Numbered from the stretch's first letter, positions 25,502-33,725 are shown. The stretch: DNA of 64,000 nt from Streptomyces alfalfae (GCF_004127445.1 NZ_QEXM01000041.1:405423-469422); one strand, 5' to 3'. Notes: generated from the letters alone by a model not told the origin. Numbers and translations: made by a program.

Positions 25502-26587
25502 CTACTGCCGGATCGACCAGCCGCGCTCGCGCAGCGCCGCGGCGAGCCCGGGGGCGGCCTTCGGCTCCACCATGAGCTGCACGAGGCCCGCCTGCTGACC
25601 GGTCGCGTGCTCGATGCGCACGTCCTCGATGTTGACGCCCGCCCGGTCCGCGTCGGCGAAGATCCGGGCCAGCTGGCCGGGCTGGTCGTTGATCAGCACC
25701 GCGACGATCTCGTAGGCGGCCGGGGCCGAGCCGTGCTTGCCGGGGACCCGGGTCTGGCCCGCGTTGCCGCGCCGCAGCATGGTCGCGACGCCGGCCGCGC
25801 CCTCGGTGCGCTTGGCCTCGTCGGCGGACTGCAGGGCTCGCAGGGCCGTGACGGTCTCGTCGAGGTCGGCGGCGACGTCGGCGAGGAGGTCGGCGACGGG
25901 TCCGGGGTTGGCGGAGAGGATGTCGATCCACATCCGCGGGTCGGAGGCGGCGATGCGGGTGACGTCGCGGATGCCCTGGCCGCACAGGCGTACGGCCGAC
26001 TCGTCGGCGTTCTCCAGGCGGGCGGCGACCATGCTGGAGACCAGGTGCGGCATGTGCGAGACGAGGGCGACCGCGCGGTCGTGGGCGTCGGCGTCCATGA
26101 CGACGGGCACGGCACGGCAGAGCGCGACGAGTTCGAGGGCGAGGTTGAGCACCTCGGTGTCGGTGTCGCGGGTCGGGGTGAGCACCCACGGCCGCCCCTC
26201 GAAGAGGTCGGCGGTGGCGGCCAGCGGGCCGCTGCGCTCGCGCCCGGACATGGGGTGCGTGCCGATGTACGTGGCAAGGTCGAGGCCGAGTGCTTCGAGG
26301 TCGCGGCGGGGCCCGCCCTTGACGCTGGCGACGTCGAGGTAGGCGCGCGCCGCGCCGCGCCGTATGACGCCGGCCAGGGTGGCGGCGACGTGCGCGGGCG
26401 GCACGGAGACGACGCAGAGGTCGACGGGGCCCTCGGGGGCCTCGTCGGTGCCGGCGCCGAGCGCGGCGGCGGTGCGGGCCTGCGCCGGGTCGTGGTCGTC
26501 GAGGTGGACGGTGACGCCGCGGGAGGCGAGGGCCAGGGCGGCGGAGGTGCCGATCAGGCCGGTGCCGATGACGAGGGCGGTTCTCAC
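25502..26587 (-). CDS. tyrA: Prephenate dehydrogenase
   Basis: A 361-residue enzyme that oxidatively decarboxylates prephenate to 4-hydroxyphenylpyruvate on the way to tyrosine. The NAD-binding GTGLIGTS is at residues 8-15. THPMSGRERSG and HMPHLVSS are the conserved substrate-site segments, including the catalytic histidine. Residues 295-355 form an ACT domain (VLINDQPGQLARIFADADRAGVNIEDVRIEH), expected to bind an aromatic amino acid for feedback control. Its GTG overlaps the aroH stop (GTGA at 26584-26587), coupling the two steps from chorismate to the tyrosine precursor. Confidence 0.95.
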   Translation of the reverse strand: MRTALVIGTGLIGTSAALALASRGVTVHLDDHDPAQARTAAALGAGTDEAPEGPVDLCVVSVPPAHVAATLAGVIRRGAARAYLDVASVKGGPRRDLEALGLDLATYIGTHPMSGRERSGPLAATADLFEGRPWVLTPTRDTDTEVLNLALELVALCRAVPVVMDADAHDRAVALVSHMPHLVSSMVAARLENADESAVRLCGQGIRDVTRIAASDPRMWIDILSANPGPVADLLADVAADLDETVTALRALQSADEAKRTEGAAGVATMLRRGNAGQTRVPGKHGSAPAAYEIVAVLINDQPGQLARIFADADRAGVNIEDVRIEHATGQQAGLVQLMVEPKAAPGLAAALRERGWSIRQ

Positions 26588-26946
26588 TGGGCGATGTCCT
26601 TGCGGAGTGCGGCCGCGGCGCCGAGGTAGACGTGCGCGATCTCTGAGCGGGGGCGGTCGGTCTCTATGTGGGCGAGGAGCCTGACGACGCGCGGCATGGC
26701 GCCGTCGACCTCCAGCTCCCGCGCGCAGATCAGGGGAACGTCGACGAGGCCGATGGCGCGGGCCGCGGCGGCGGGGAAGTCGCTGTGCAGGTCGGGCGTG
26801 GCCGTGAACCAGATGCTGATCAGGTCCTCGGCGGTCAGCGCGTTGCGCTCCAGGACGGCGGTGAGCAGCGCGCCGACCCGCTCCCCCATGTGCCCGGCCT
26901 CGTCCTCGTCCAGCTGGACGGCGCCCCGGACCGCTCGTACCGCCAC
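26584..26946 (-). CDS. aroH: Chorismate mutase, AroH type
   Basis: A 120-residue monofunctional chorismate mutase that converts chorismate to prephenate. The AroH fold is recognisable from VRAVRGAVQL, NALTAEDLISIWFTATPDL, the FPAAAAR helix and VPLICARELEVDGAMPRVVRLLAH, which carries active-site residues. The GTG at 26946 is chosen for GAGGAG about seven bases upstream. Mature AroH proteins are about 120-127 residues, so the longer frame from 26982 is rejected. It directly precedes and overlaps tyrA, which uses its product. Confidence 0.95.
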   Translation of the reverse strand: MAVRAVRGAVQLDEDEAGHMGERVGALLTAVLERNALTAEDLISIWFTATPDLHSDFPAAAARAIGLVDVPLICARELEVDGAMPRVVRLLAHIETDRPRSEIAHVYLGAAAALRKDIAQ

Positions 26947-27053
26947 GTCACCGCTCCTCGTGTCCCGCGTGCAATACGTCAAGGGTAGTCAGCGCCGCGG
27001 GCGCGGGGACGCGGCGCCCGCCTGCCGAGACGTGCGGGGGCCGCTCCTCGCCG

Positions 27054-28055
27054 TCAGGCGTCCCAGAGCGCCCCGAGTCCGAGAAGCCCGTCCCGGTACT
27101 CGATCCGCCGCGTCCAGGCGGCGGGCCACGCGTCCGCGCCGAGGTGGGCGCCCGCGAAGGCTCCGGCGAGGCAGGCGATGGAGTCGGAGTCGCCCGAGGT
27201 GCAGGCCGCGCGGCGCAGCGCGGTGACCGGCTCGTCGACGAACTGGAGGAAGCAGAGCAGGGCGGTGGCCAGCGCCTCTTCGGCGATCCAGCCCTCGCCG
27301 GCGGCCAGGCAGGGGTCGGTCTCCGGGTTGGCCCGCTTCAGCGCGGTCTCCAGGCGTTCCAGGACCGCCAGGCACTCGTCCCAGCCGTGGGCGATGAACT
27401 CCTTCGGCGTCGGCGCCTCGCTCCGCCGCCACAGCTCGCCGAGCCACCGCTCGTGGTAGGTCTCGCGGTTGTCGTAGGCGTAGGAGCGCAGCAGGCCGAC
27501 GAGGCCGGTCGGTTCGGCGCCCGCGGCGAGCAGGCGTACGGCGTGCGCGGTGAGGTCGGAGGCGGCGAGCGCGGTCGGGTGGCCGTGGGTGAGCGCGGAC
27601 TGGAGCTGGGCGGCGCCCGCGCGCTGTTCGTCGCTCAGGCCGGGGGCGAGGCCGATGGGCGCGACCCGCATGTTGGCGCCGCAGCCCTTGGAGTGGGGCT
27701 GGCTCGCCTGCTCCCACGGCCTGCCGCTCTGGAGGAGGGAGCAGGCCGTCAGGCAGGTGTTGCCGGGCGCGCGGTTGTTCTCCGGCGAGCGGTACCAGTC
27801 CACGAACTCCTCGCGCAGAGGCCGCGTCAGCCGCTCCGGCCCGAGCGGGCCCTCGTCCATGGCGGTGCGCAGGGCCCTGGCCAGGGCGAGGGTCATCTGG
27901 GTGTCGTCCGTGACGATCGCGGGCCGGGGCAGCTCCATCGCACGCCACGGGCCGCACTCGGCGAGGATCGAGGGGACGTCGTTGAACTCGGTCGGGAAGC
28001 CGAGCGCGTCCCCGAGGGCGAGTCCCATGAGGGAGCCGGTGGCCGGGCGCTTCAT
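27054..28055 (-). CDS. ADP-ribosylglycohydrolase family protein
   Basis: A 333-residue member of the DraG/ARH family, which removes ADP-ribose from proteins or related molecules. Metal-binding acidic motifs are intact: TDDTQM with Asp50-Asp51 and GDSDS with Asp289 and Asp291. GSLMGLALGDALG near the N-terminus is also characteristic. The ATG at 28055 overlaps the stop of the upstream NrtR-type regulator gene (ATGA), so regulator and enzyme form an operon. By family knowledge NrtR responds to ADP-ribose or NAD-linked metabolites, which makes this enzyme a plausible part of an NAD/ADP-ribose salvage response; the actual substrate is not known. Confidence 0.92.
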   Translation of the reverse strand: MKRPATGSLMGLALGDALGFPTEFNDVPSILAECGPWRAMELPRPAIVTDDTQMTLALARALRTAMDEGPLGPERLTRPLREEFVDWYRSPENNRAPGNTCLTACSLLQSGRPWEQASQPHSKGCGANMRVAPIGLAPGLSDEQRAGAAQLQSALTHGHPTALAASDLTAHAVRLLAAGAEPTGLVGLLRSYAYDNRETYHERWLGELWRRSEAPTPKEFIAHGWDECLAVLERLETALKRANPETDPCLAAGEGWIAEEALATALLCFLQFVDEPVTALRRAACTSGDSDSIACLAGAFAGAHLGADAWPAAWTRRIEYRDGLLGLGALWDA

Positions 28056-28786
28056 GAGGACGGTCCTTCCGGGGTGGGGCGGAGCAGCGGCGGGTGCAGG
28101 GCGGTGGCCGTGCCCGCCCGGAAGAGGGCGGCGGGTTTGCCCCGGCCGCCGGTGAGGCGGGCCGCGCCGGGGATCGCCTCGACGAGCCCGGCGGTGCCGA
28201 CGACCTTGCGCCGGAAGTTGGCGGGGTCGAGTTCCGCGCCCCACACGGCCTCGTAGACCTGGCGCAGCTCGCCGAGCGTGAACTCGGGCGGGCAGAAGGC
28301 GGTGGCGAGCCCGGTGTACTCCAGCTTGGCGCGGATCCGGTCGTAGGCGTCGCCGAGGATCCGGTCGTGGTCGAAGGCGAGGGGCCGGTACGCCGCCGGG
28401 CCGTACGGCAGCCAGGCCGCGCCGGCCGCGTCGCCGCCCGCGCGGGCCTCCGGCAGGTCGGGCACGAGCGCCGCGAACGCGACGGAGACGACCCGCATCC
28501 GCGGATCGCGCCCGGGATCGCTGTAGGTGCGCACCTGCTCCAGGTGGAGCCCGCTGACGTCCGCGAGCCCCGTCTCCTCGGCCAGCTCACGCTGTGCGGC
28601 GCTCTCCGCGGACTCGTCCGGCAGCACGAATCCGCCGGGCAGTGCCCACTGTCCCGCGTACGGCTCCTGGCCCCGCTCCACGAGCAGCACGTGGAGTGCG
28701 CCGTCGCGGATGGTGAAGACCGCCAGGTCCACGGTGACGGCGAACGGTTCGTGGGCGTACTTGTCGTACTCCTGTGATTCCCGCAT
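28052..28786 (-). CDS. NrtR-type Nudix transcriptional regulator
   Basis: A 244-residue protein with an N-terminal Nudix domain (about residues 15-150) and a C-terminal winged helix (about 165-235; PPEFTLGELRQVYEAVWG, LDPANFRRKV). The Nudix box G52...E58...R66-E67...E70-E71..G73 is complete, so ADP-ribose hydrolysis is not ruled out, although NrtR proteins mainly use the domain to sense ADP-ribose-type ligands. It heads a two-gene operon with an ADP-ribosylglycohydrolase. The ATG at 28786 lies just downstream of a large palindrome that overlaps the ribosome site region, so autoregulation is likely. Confidence 0.9.
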   Translation of the reverse strand: MRESQEYDKYAHEPFAVTVDLAVFTIRDGALHVLLVERGQEPYAGQWALPGGFVLPDESAESAAQRELAEETGLADVSGLHLEQVRTYSDPGRDPRMRVVSVAFAALVPDLPEARAGGDAAGAAWLPYGPAAYRPLAFDHDRILGDAYDRIRAKLEYTGLATAFCPPEFTLGELRQVYEAVWGAELDPANFRRKVVGTAGLVEAIPGAARLTGGRGKPAALFRAGTATALHPPLLRPTPEGPSS

Positions 28787-28792
28787 GCACGA

Positions 28793-28841
28793 CCACCCCC
28801 CTCTCTTTATGGTCCTGTTGACTATAAAGAGAGGGGGGTGG
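28793..28841 (-). promoter_or_regulatory. Large palindrome, probable NrtR operator
   Basis: Perfect 18-bp arms (28793-28810 and 28824-28841; CCACCCCCCTCTCTTTAT and its reverse complement) flank a 13-base centre. That centre continues the symmetry as GTC-N5-GAC with one mismatched pair, giving 22-bp arms around CTGTT. The inner part TATNGTC-N5-GACNATA has the size and AT/GTC-GAC style of NrtR sites. It ends 7 bases from the regulator's start codon and covers its GGGGGTGG ribosome-site region. It could also form an mRNA hairpin hiding that site. Confidence 0.75.
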
Positions 28842-28908
28842 CTCACGCAAGGGTTAGCCGGGCCGGACCGGGACTCTTGCCCTCCGGGCCGCCCGTCCAC
28901 CGGGTTTC

Positions 28909-30069
28909 CTAGAGGTCGACTTCCTTCATGAGCATGCCGACCTCCGTGTTGGACAGCCGCCGCAGCCAGCCGGACTTCTGGTCGCCCAGGGTGATCGGCC
29001 CGAAGGCCACCCGCACCAGCTTGTCGACGGGGAAGCCCGCCTCGGCCAGCATGCGGCGCACGATGTGCTTGCGGCCCTCGTGCAGGGTGACCTCGACGAG
29101 GTAGTTCTTGCCGGTCTGCTCCACGACGCGGAAGTGGTCCGCGCGGGCGTAGCCGTCCTCCAGCTGGATGCCGTCCTTGAGCTGCTTGCCCAGGTCGCGC
29201 GGGATCGGGCCCACGATGTGCGCGAGGTAGACCTTCTTCACGCCGTACTTCGGGTGGGTCAGGCGGTGGGCCAGCTCACCGTGGTTGGTGAGCAGGATGA
29301 CGCCCTCGGTCTCGGTGTCGAGCCGCCCCACGTGGAACAGCCGCGTCTCGCGGTTGGTCACGTAGTCGCCCAGGCACTGGCGGCCCTCGGTGTCCTCCAT
29401 GGTGGAGACGACACCGGCGGGCTTGTTCAGCGAGAAGAACTGGTACGACTGCGTGGCGACCGTCAGGCCGTCCACCTTGATCTCGTCCTTCTCGGGGTCG
29501 ACGCGCAGCCCCTGCTCCAGGACGATCTCGCCGTTGACCTCGACACGGGCCTCGTCGACCAGCTCCTCGCAGGCGCGGCGCGAGCCGTAGCCCGCGCGGG
29601 CCAGGATCTTCTGGAGCCGCTCGCCCTCCTGCTCGGCGCCGGGGAAGGTCTTGGGGAGGTTCACCTTCGGCTTGCCCGCGTACCGCTCGCGGTTGCGCTC
29701 CTCGGCCCGGGTCTCGTACTCGCGGGAGCGGGACGGGGCCGACCGGGCGCCGCGCTGCTGTCCCTGCTTGGGGCCGCCCTTGGCGCCGCCGCGCGCGGAG
29801 GCGCCGCGCCCGGACTTCGGGCCGCTCTGGGTGCCGCCCGCGCCCACGTCGTAGCGCCGCTCCTCGGGGCGCGGCTTGCTGGGCCTCTTCGGCTTGTCGT
29901 CGCGCTTGTCGTCGCGCTTGTCGTCGCGCTTGTCGTCCCGCCTGTCGTCGCGGCTGTTACCGGCACCCCGGTAATTGCCGCGGCCGCCGCTGCTGCCGCG
30001 GCCGCCGCTGTTGCCACCACGGCTCCCGCCGTTGTTTCCGCTGCTGTTCCTGCCGCTGCTGCTTCGCAT
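28909..30069 (-). CDS. rluB: 23S rRNA pseudouridine synthase, RluB/RsuA family
   Basis: A 386-residue enzyme that converts a uridine of rRNA to pseudouridine. Residues 1-140 are a disordered Gly/Ser/Arg/Asp-rich tail with a DDKR repeat. An S4 RNA-binding domain follows (GERLQKILARAGYGSRRACEEL). The catalytic domain has the RsuA signature GRLDTETEGVILLTN, whose Asp is the nucleophile, and GRKHIVRRML. The order scpA-scpB-rluB is conserved in Gram-positive bacteria. Start is the ATG at 30069; GGA lies upstream. Confidence 0.93.
   Translation of the reverse strand: MRSSSGRNSSGNNGGSRGGNSGGRGSSGGRGNYRGAGNSRDDRRDDKRDDKRDDKRDDKPKRPSKPRPEERRYDVGAGGTQSGPKSGRGASARGGAKGGPKQGQQRGARSAPSRSREYETRAEERNRERYAGKPKVNLPKTFPGAEQEGERLQKILARAGYGSRRACEELVDEARVEVNGEIVLEQGLRVDPEKDEIKVDGLTVATQSYQFFSLNKPAGVVSTMEDTEGRQCLGDYVTNRETRLFHVGRLDTETEGVILLTNHGELAHRLTHPKYGVKKVYLAHIVGPIPRDLGKQLKDGIQLEDGYARADHFRVVEQTGKNYLVEVTLHEGRKHIVRRMLAEAGFPVDKLVRVAFGPITLGDQKSGWLRRLSNTEVGMLMKEVDL
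29893..29952 (-). repeat. Twelve-base tandem repeat in the rluB tail
   Basis: Five copies of CTTGTCGTCGCG (the last two with single changes) run in register and encode Arg-Asp-Asp-Lys/Arg units of the disordered N-terminal tail. Confidence 0.9.
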
Positions 30070-30082
30070 CAAAAGTTCCGTC

Positions 30083-30721
30083 TTAGTCGGCTGCGTCCTC
30101 GTCACCCGGCGCATCGGGTGCGTCCGGGTCGAACGACGGAACCCCTTCCCGTGTCTCGGCCTCGATCGCGTCCGCCTCGGGGAGGAAGGGCGCGAGCTCC
30201 GGCAGCTCGTCCAGGCCGCGCAGGCCCATCCGCTCCAGGAAGTAGTTCGTCGTCCTGTACAGGATCGCACCTGTTTCGGGTTCCGCGCCCGCCTCCTCCA
30301 CCAGCCCCCTCTGCAGGAGCGTGCGCATCACGCCGTCACAGTTCACCCCGCGCACCGCCGAGACCCGCGATCGGCTCACCGGCTGGCGGTACGCGACGAC
30401 GGCGAGGGTCTCCAGGGCCGCCTGGGTGAGCCGCGCCTGCTGCCCGTCGAGCACGAAGCCCTCCACGGCGGCGGCGTACTCGGGCCGCGTGTAGAACCGC
30501 CAGCCGCCCGCCACGAGGCGCAGCTCGAAGCCGCGCCGCTGCACGGTGTACTCGTCGGCGAGCTCGCGCAGCGCGTCGGCGACCGCGCGCCTCGGCCGCT
30601 GGAGGATCTTCGCGAGGTGCTCCTCGGTGGCCGGCTCGTCGACGACCATCAGGACCGCCTCGAGGGCGGGCCGCAGCTCCAGGCCCGCGACGGTGTCCGC
30701 CCCGGCGGGGTGCTCGCTCAC
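30083..30721 (-). CDS. scpB: Segregation and condensation protein B
   Basis: A 212-residue winged-helix protein of the SMC condensin complex. Recognisable segments are RPALEAVLMVVDEPATEEHLAKIL, YTVQRRGFELRLVAGGWRFYTR, LTQAALETLAVVAYRQPVSRSRV and the second wing RGLVEEAG...LYRTTNYFLERMGL. It dimerises and binds the ScpA linker. The GTG at 30721 overlaps the scpA stop (GTGA), so ScpA and ScpB are made together. The C-terminus is short and acidic. Confidence 0.94.
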   Translation of the reverse strand: MSEHPAGADTVAGLELRPALEAVLMVVDEPATEEHLAKILQRPRRAVADALRELADEYTVQRRGFELRLVAGGWRFYTRPEYAAAVEGFVLDGQQARLTQAALETLAVVAYRQPVSRSRVSAVRGVNCDGVMRTLLQRGLVEEAGAEPETGAILYRTTNYFLERMGLRGLDELPELAPFLPEADAIEAETREGVPSFDPDAPDAPGDEDAAD

Positions 30722-31746
30722 GCCTTCTCCTCCATCGGTTCGGGGGCCCGGTCGAACTCGTCGGTCACGGTCGGCCCGTCGGCGCCGTCCCCGCCGGTCC
30801 ACCGCACCATCAGCTCCCCCAGGGGGTCGTCCTGGTCCAGGGCGACGGCCTTCTCGCGGTACAGCTCGAGCAGGGCGAGGAAGCGGGCCACGACGGTCAG
30901 CGTGTCCCCCGCGTCCGCCACCAGCTCCCGGAACTCCGCCTCGCCGCGCTCCCGCAGCAGGGCGACGACCAGCCCCGCCTGCTCCCGCACGGACACCAGC
31001 GGGGCGTGGATGTGCTCCACGTACACCTGGGGCTCCGCGCGCGGCTGCATGGCCTTCACGGCGAGCTCGGCGAACCCCTCGGCGCCGATGCTGATGACGA
31101 CCTCCGGCAGCAGCTCGGCGTGGTGCGCCTCCAGGCCGACGGTGCGGGGGTAGCGCCGCGCCTCCTCCTCGAGCCGTCCCGCGAAGACGTCCGCGACCTG
31201 CTTGTACGCGCGGTACTGGAGCAGCCGCGCGAACAGCAGGTCCCGTGCTTCGAGCAGTGCGAGGTCGGCCTCGTCCTCGACCTCGGCGGCGGGCAGCAGG
31301 CGGGCCGCCTTGAGGTCGAGCAGGGTGGCGGCGACGACGAGGAACTCCGTCGTCTGGTCCAGGTCCCAGTCGGGCCCCATGGCCCGGATGTGCGCCATGA
31401 ACTCGTCGGTCACCTTGGAGAGCGCGACCTCGGTGACGTCCATCTTGTGCTTGGCGATGAGCTGGAGCAGCAGGTCGAAGGGGCCCTCGAAGTTCGCGAG
31501 CCGCACGGTGAACCGCCCGTCACCGGGCCCTTCGGACTCGGGGGCCTCCGCGGCCACCGGCTCCGGCGCCACGGGCTCTGGGGCCACGGGCTCCGGCGCC
31601 ACGGACTCTGAGGCCACGGGCTCCGGGGCGACCGGCTCCGCGGCCGTCTGCTCCGGCTCGGGCTCCGCGGGAGCCGCTCCGGGGCCCCGCCCCAGGGCGC
31701 GGCGCCGACCGGCGGCGGGCGGTGCGGATTCACTGTTCAAGGCCAT
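30718..31746 (-). CDS. scpA: Segregation and condensation protein A (kleisin)
   Basis: A 342-residue kleisin that bridges the SMC heads. The N-terminal kleisin domain starts at about residue 78 with FTVRLANFEGPFDLLLQLI and KMDVTEVALSKVTDEF. The C-terminal winged helix (about 245-310) reads AEFRELVADAGDTLTVVARFLALLELYREK. Before the kleisin domain lies a Pro/Val/Ala/Glu repeat linker of about 30 residues that is not part of the family core. The start codon is at 31746. The gene lies 20 bases after the RHH-like gene and overlaps scpB. Confidence 0.94.
   Translation of the reverse strand: MALNSESAPPAAGRRRALGRGPGAAPAEPEPEQTAAEPVAPEPVASESVAPEPVAPEPVAPEPVAAEAPESEGPGDGRFTVRLANFEGPFDLLLQLIAKHKMDVTEVALSKVTDEFMAHIRAMGPDWDLDQTTEFLVVAATLLDLKAARLLPAAEVEDEADLALLEARDLLFARLLQYRAYKQVADVFAGRLEEEARRYPRTVGLEAHHAELLPEVVISIGAEGFAELAVKAMQPRAEPQVYVEHIHAPLVSVREQAGLVVALLRERGEAEFRELVADAGDTLTVVARFLALLELYREKAVALDQDDPLGELMVRWTGGDGADGPTVTDEFDRAPEPMEEKA
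31553..31642 (-). repeat. Fifteen-base tandem repeat in scpA
   Basis: Six in-register copies of a GCCACGGGCTCCGGC-type unit encode Pro-Glu-Pro-Val-Ala pentapeptides ahead of the kleisin domain. Confidence 0.9.
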
Positions 31747-31765
31747 CAGGCCGGAAACGCTACCC

Positions 31766-32356
31766 CTACCGCCCGCGCAGCCGTCGTACGAGGATGCTCG
31801 CGTCCCCGCGCGACTCCAGATCCGCGAGGACGACCGCGACGGCCTCCCGCACGATCCGTCCGCGGTCCACCGCGAGCCCGTGCTCGCCGCGGAGCACGAG
31901 CCGCGCGTGCTCCAGGTCCATCAGCTCCTCGGCGGAGACGTACACGGTGATCTTCTCGTCGTGCCGCTCGCGCCCGCTGGGCCGTCGGTTGGCCGCCCGC
32001 GCCCGGCGCCGTGCCTGGGCGGTGGAGGAGCCGTTCTTGCCGCCGCCCTGCGGGGCGGCGCCTTCCTGTGCCTGGCCCGCGGACCGGCGTCCCGCGCCCT
32101 TGTCGGCGTCGGCGGACGCCGCCCGGCTGCGCGACTCCGCGCCGGACTCGGCGTCGGTGGCCGCGTGTTCGGCGGGCTCACCGCCCTCGCCCTGCGCCGC
32201 CTCGTCGGCCGCCGCGGTCTCGTCGCTCTCGCCCGCCGGAGCGGGCACCCTCGCCTCACCGTTGGCCGGGCGTCGCGGCGACGACGACTGCAGGGCCATG
32301 CCGCCGGTCGTGCGGAACAGCTCGTCGGCCCCCGGCAGACTCACTCGGCGTGACAC
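31766..32356 (-). CDS. Probable ribbon-helix-helix DNA-binding partner of the ParA-like ATPase
   Basis: A 196-residue protein. Residues 1-130 are disordered and rich in Ala, Glu, Arg and Ser. The C-terminal 65 residues begin KITVYVSAEELMDLEHARL and continue GRIVREAVAVVLADLE, which has the strand-helix-helix pattern of RHH DNA-binding domains such as ParG or Omega. The start (GTG at 32356, GGAGGT nine bases upstream) overlaps the ParA-like gene by 16 bases; a GTG at 32344 would give the usual GTGA overlap. A small DNA-binding protein directly after a ParA-type ATPase is the arrangement of partition systems. That role is inferred. Confidence 0.72.
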   Translation of the reverse strand: MSRRVSLPGADELFRTTGGMALQSSSPRRPANGEARVPAPAGESDETAAADEAAQGEGGEPAEHAATDAESGAESRSRAASADADKGAGRRSAGQAQEGAAPQGGGKNGSSTAQARRRARAANRRPSGRERHDEKITVYVSAEELMDLEHARLVLRGEHGLAVDRGRIVREAVAVVLADLESRGDASILVRRLRGR

Positions 32357-33513
32357 CGGGCGAGCACCTCCCTGGCGAGCTGGCGATAGGCGGCGGCGCC
32401 GACCGAGTTGGAGGCGTACGTCGTGATCGGCTCACCGGCGACCGTGGTCTCGGGGAAGCGGACCGTGCGCCCGATGACCGTGTGGTAGACGTGGTCGTCG
32501 AAGGCCTCGACCACGCGCGCGAGCACCTCGCGGCTGTGCACGGTGCGGGAGTCGTACATGGTCGCGAGGATGCCGTCCAGCTCCAGCTCGGGGTTGAGCC
32601 GCTCCTGGACCTTCTCGATGGTCTCCGTCAGGAGTGCGACACCGCGCAGGGCGAAGAACTCGCACTCGAGCGGCACTATCACCTTGTGGGCGGCGGTGAG
32701 CGCGTTCACCGTGAGCAGGCCGAGCGAGGGCTGGCAGTCGATCACGATGTAGTCGTAGTCCTGCATCAGCGGCTTGAGCGCCCGCTGCAGCGTGGACTCG
32801 CGCGCGACCTCGCTCACGAGCTGCACCTCGGCGGCGGAGAGGTCGATGTTGCTCGGCAGCAGGTCCATGTTGGGGACCGCCGTCTTCAGGAGCACCTCGT
32901 CCGCGGACATGCCGCGCTCCATGAGGAGGTTGTAGACCGTGAGGTCCAGCTCCATCGGGTTCACACCGAGGCCGACCGAGAGGGCGCCCTGGGGGTCGAA
33001 GTCGACGAGCAGGACGCGGCGGCCGTACTCCGCGAGGGCGGCGCCCAGGTTGATGGTCGACGTCGTCTTGCCGACGCCGCCCTTCTGGTTGCACATCGCG
33101 ATGATCTTGGCGGGCCCGTGGTCGGTCAGCGGACCGGGGATCGGGAAGTACGGAAGCGGGCGTCCCGTGGGGCCGACGCGCTCGCGGCGCTGGCGGGCCG
33201 CGTCGGGCGCGAGCGTGGCCGCGTACTCCGGATCGGGCTCGTACTCGGCGTCGGGGTCGTAGAAGTGCCCCTTGGGCAGTTCCTCGTAGTCGGCGAGGTG
33301 GGTGTGGGTGTTATCGCCACTCCGGTCGCCGGCCATGGCGTTCACGTGATGGCCATCCATGCTCTGGGGTGCTGGCTGTGTCGGCTGGGGGCTCTGCCGG
33401 GCTTCGAAGGTTCGGACAGCGACGGAGCCGACAGCCTCGAGTCCCACGGGTCCTCGGCCCCGCTCGGACGTTCCTGGTTGACCACCCCCGGGAGCAAATG
33501 TCGACTCATTCAC
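32341..33513 (-). CDS. ParA-family (MinD/ParA) ATPase
   Basis: A 390-residue ATPase. Residues 1-133 are a long, poorly conserved N-terminal extension. The deviant Walker A motif KGGVGKT is at residues 144-150, with a signature lysine, followed by VDFDPQGALS (Walker A') and IDCQPSLGLLTVNA (Walker B). It is expected to dimerise on ATP and bind DNA non-specifically. It is not the parAB locus near the origin; this copy heads the scpA-scpB-rluB operon, as in mycobacteria. The GTG at 33513 has a full AAGGAGGT ribosome site ten bases upstream. Confidence 0.92.
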   Translation of the reverse strand: MNESTFAPGGGQPGTSERGRGPVGLEAVGSVAVRTFEARQSPQPTQPAPQSMDGHHVNAMAGDRSGDNTHTHLADYEELPKGHFYDPDAEYEPDPEYAATLAPDAARQRRERVGPTGRPLPYFPIPGPLTDHGPAKIIAMCNQKGGVGKTTSTINLGAALAEYGRRVLLVDFDPQGALSVGLGVNPMELDLTVYNLLMERGMSADEVLLKTAVPNMDLLPSNIDLSAAEVQLVSEVARESTLQRALKPLMQDYDYIVIDCQPSLGLLTVNALTAAHKVIVPLECEFFALRGVALLTETIEKVQERLNPELELDGILATMYDSRTVHSREVLARVVEAFDDHVYHTVIGRTVRFPETTVAGEPITTYASNSVGAAAYRQLAREVLARCHAE

Positions 33514-33725
33514 AAGTCGTCTTACCTCCTTGGTGACCAGGGAACTTCTCGATAGGTCAGCGTGGCACCATGCCGACGGTTGGCGACTCTATGGCGTGTC
33601 ACCGGTCCACAGCAACACAATCCGCCGGACCGGGCCCGATGTGTCGGCAAAGGGACACGGCGATGTCAAGGGCGTCCGGCATGCCAGTGGCACGTTTCCG
33701 GGGTGGGCGAAACGGCTAAAGGGTT

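Noticed and set aside
24693..26189. Long frame that would make cmk 498 residues
   Set aside because: The N-terminal 270 residues are antisense to tyrA; the kinase domain starts at the GTG at 25388.
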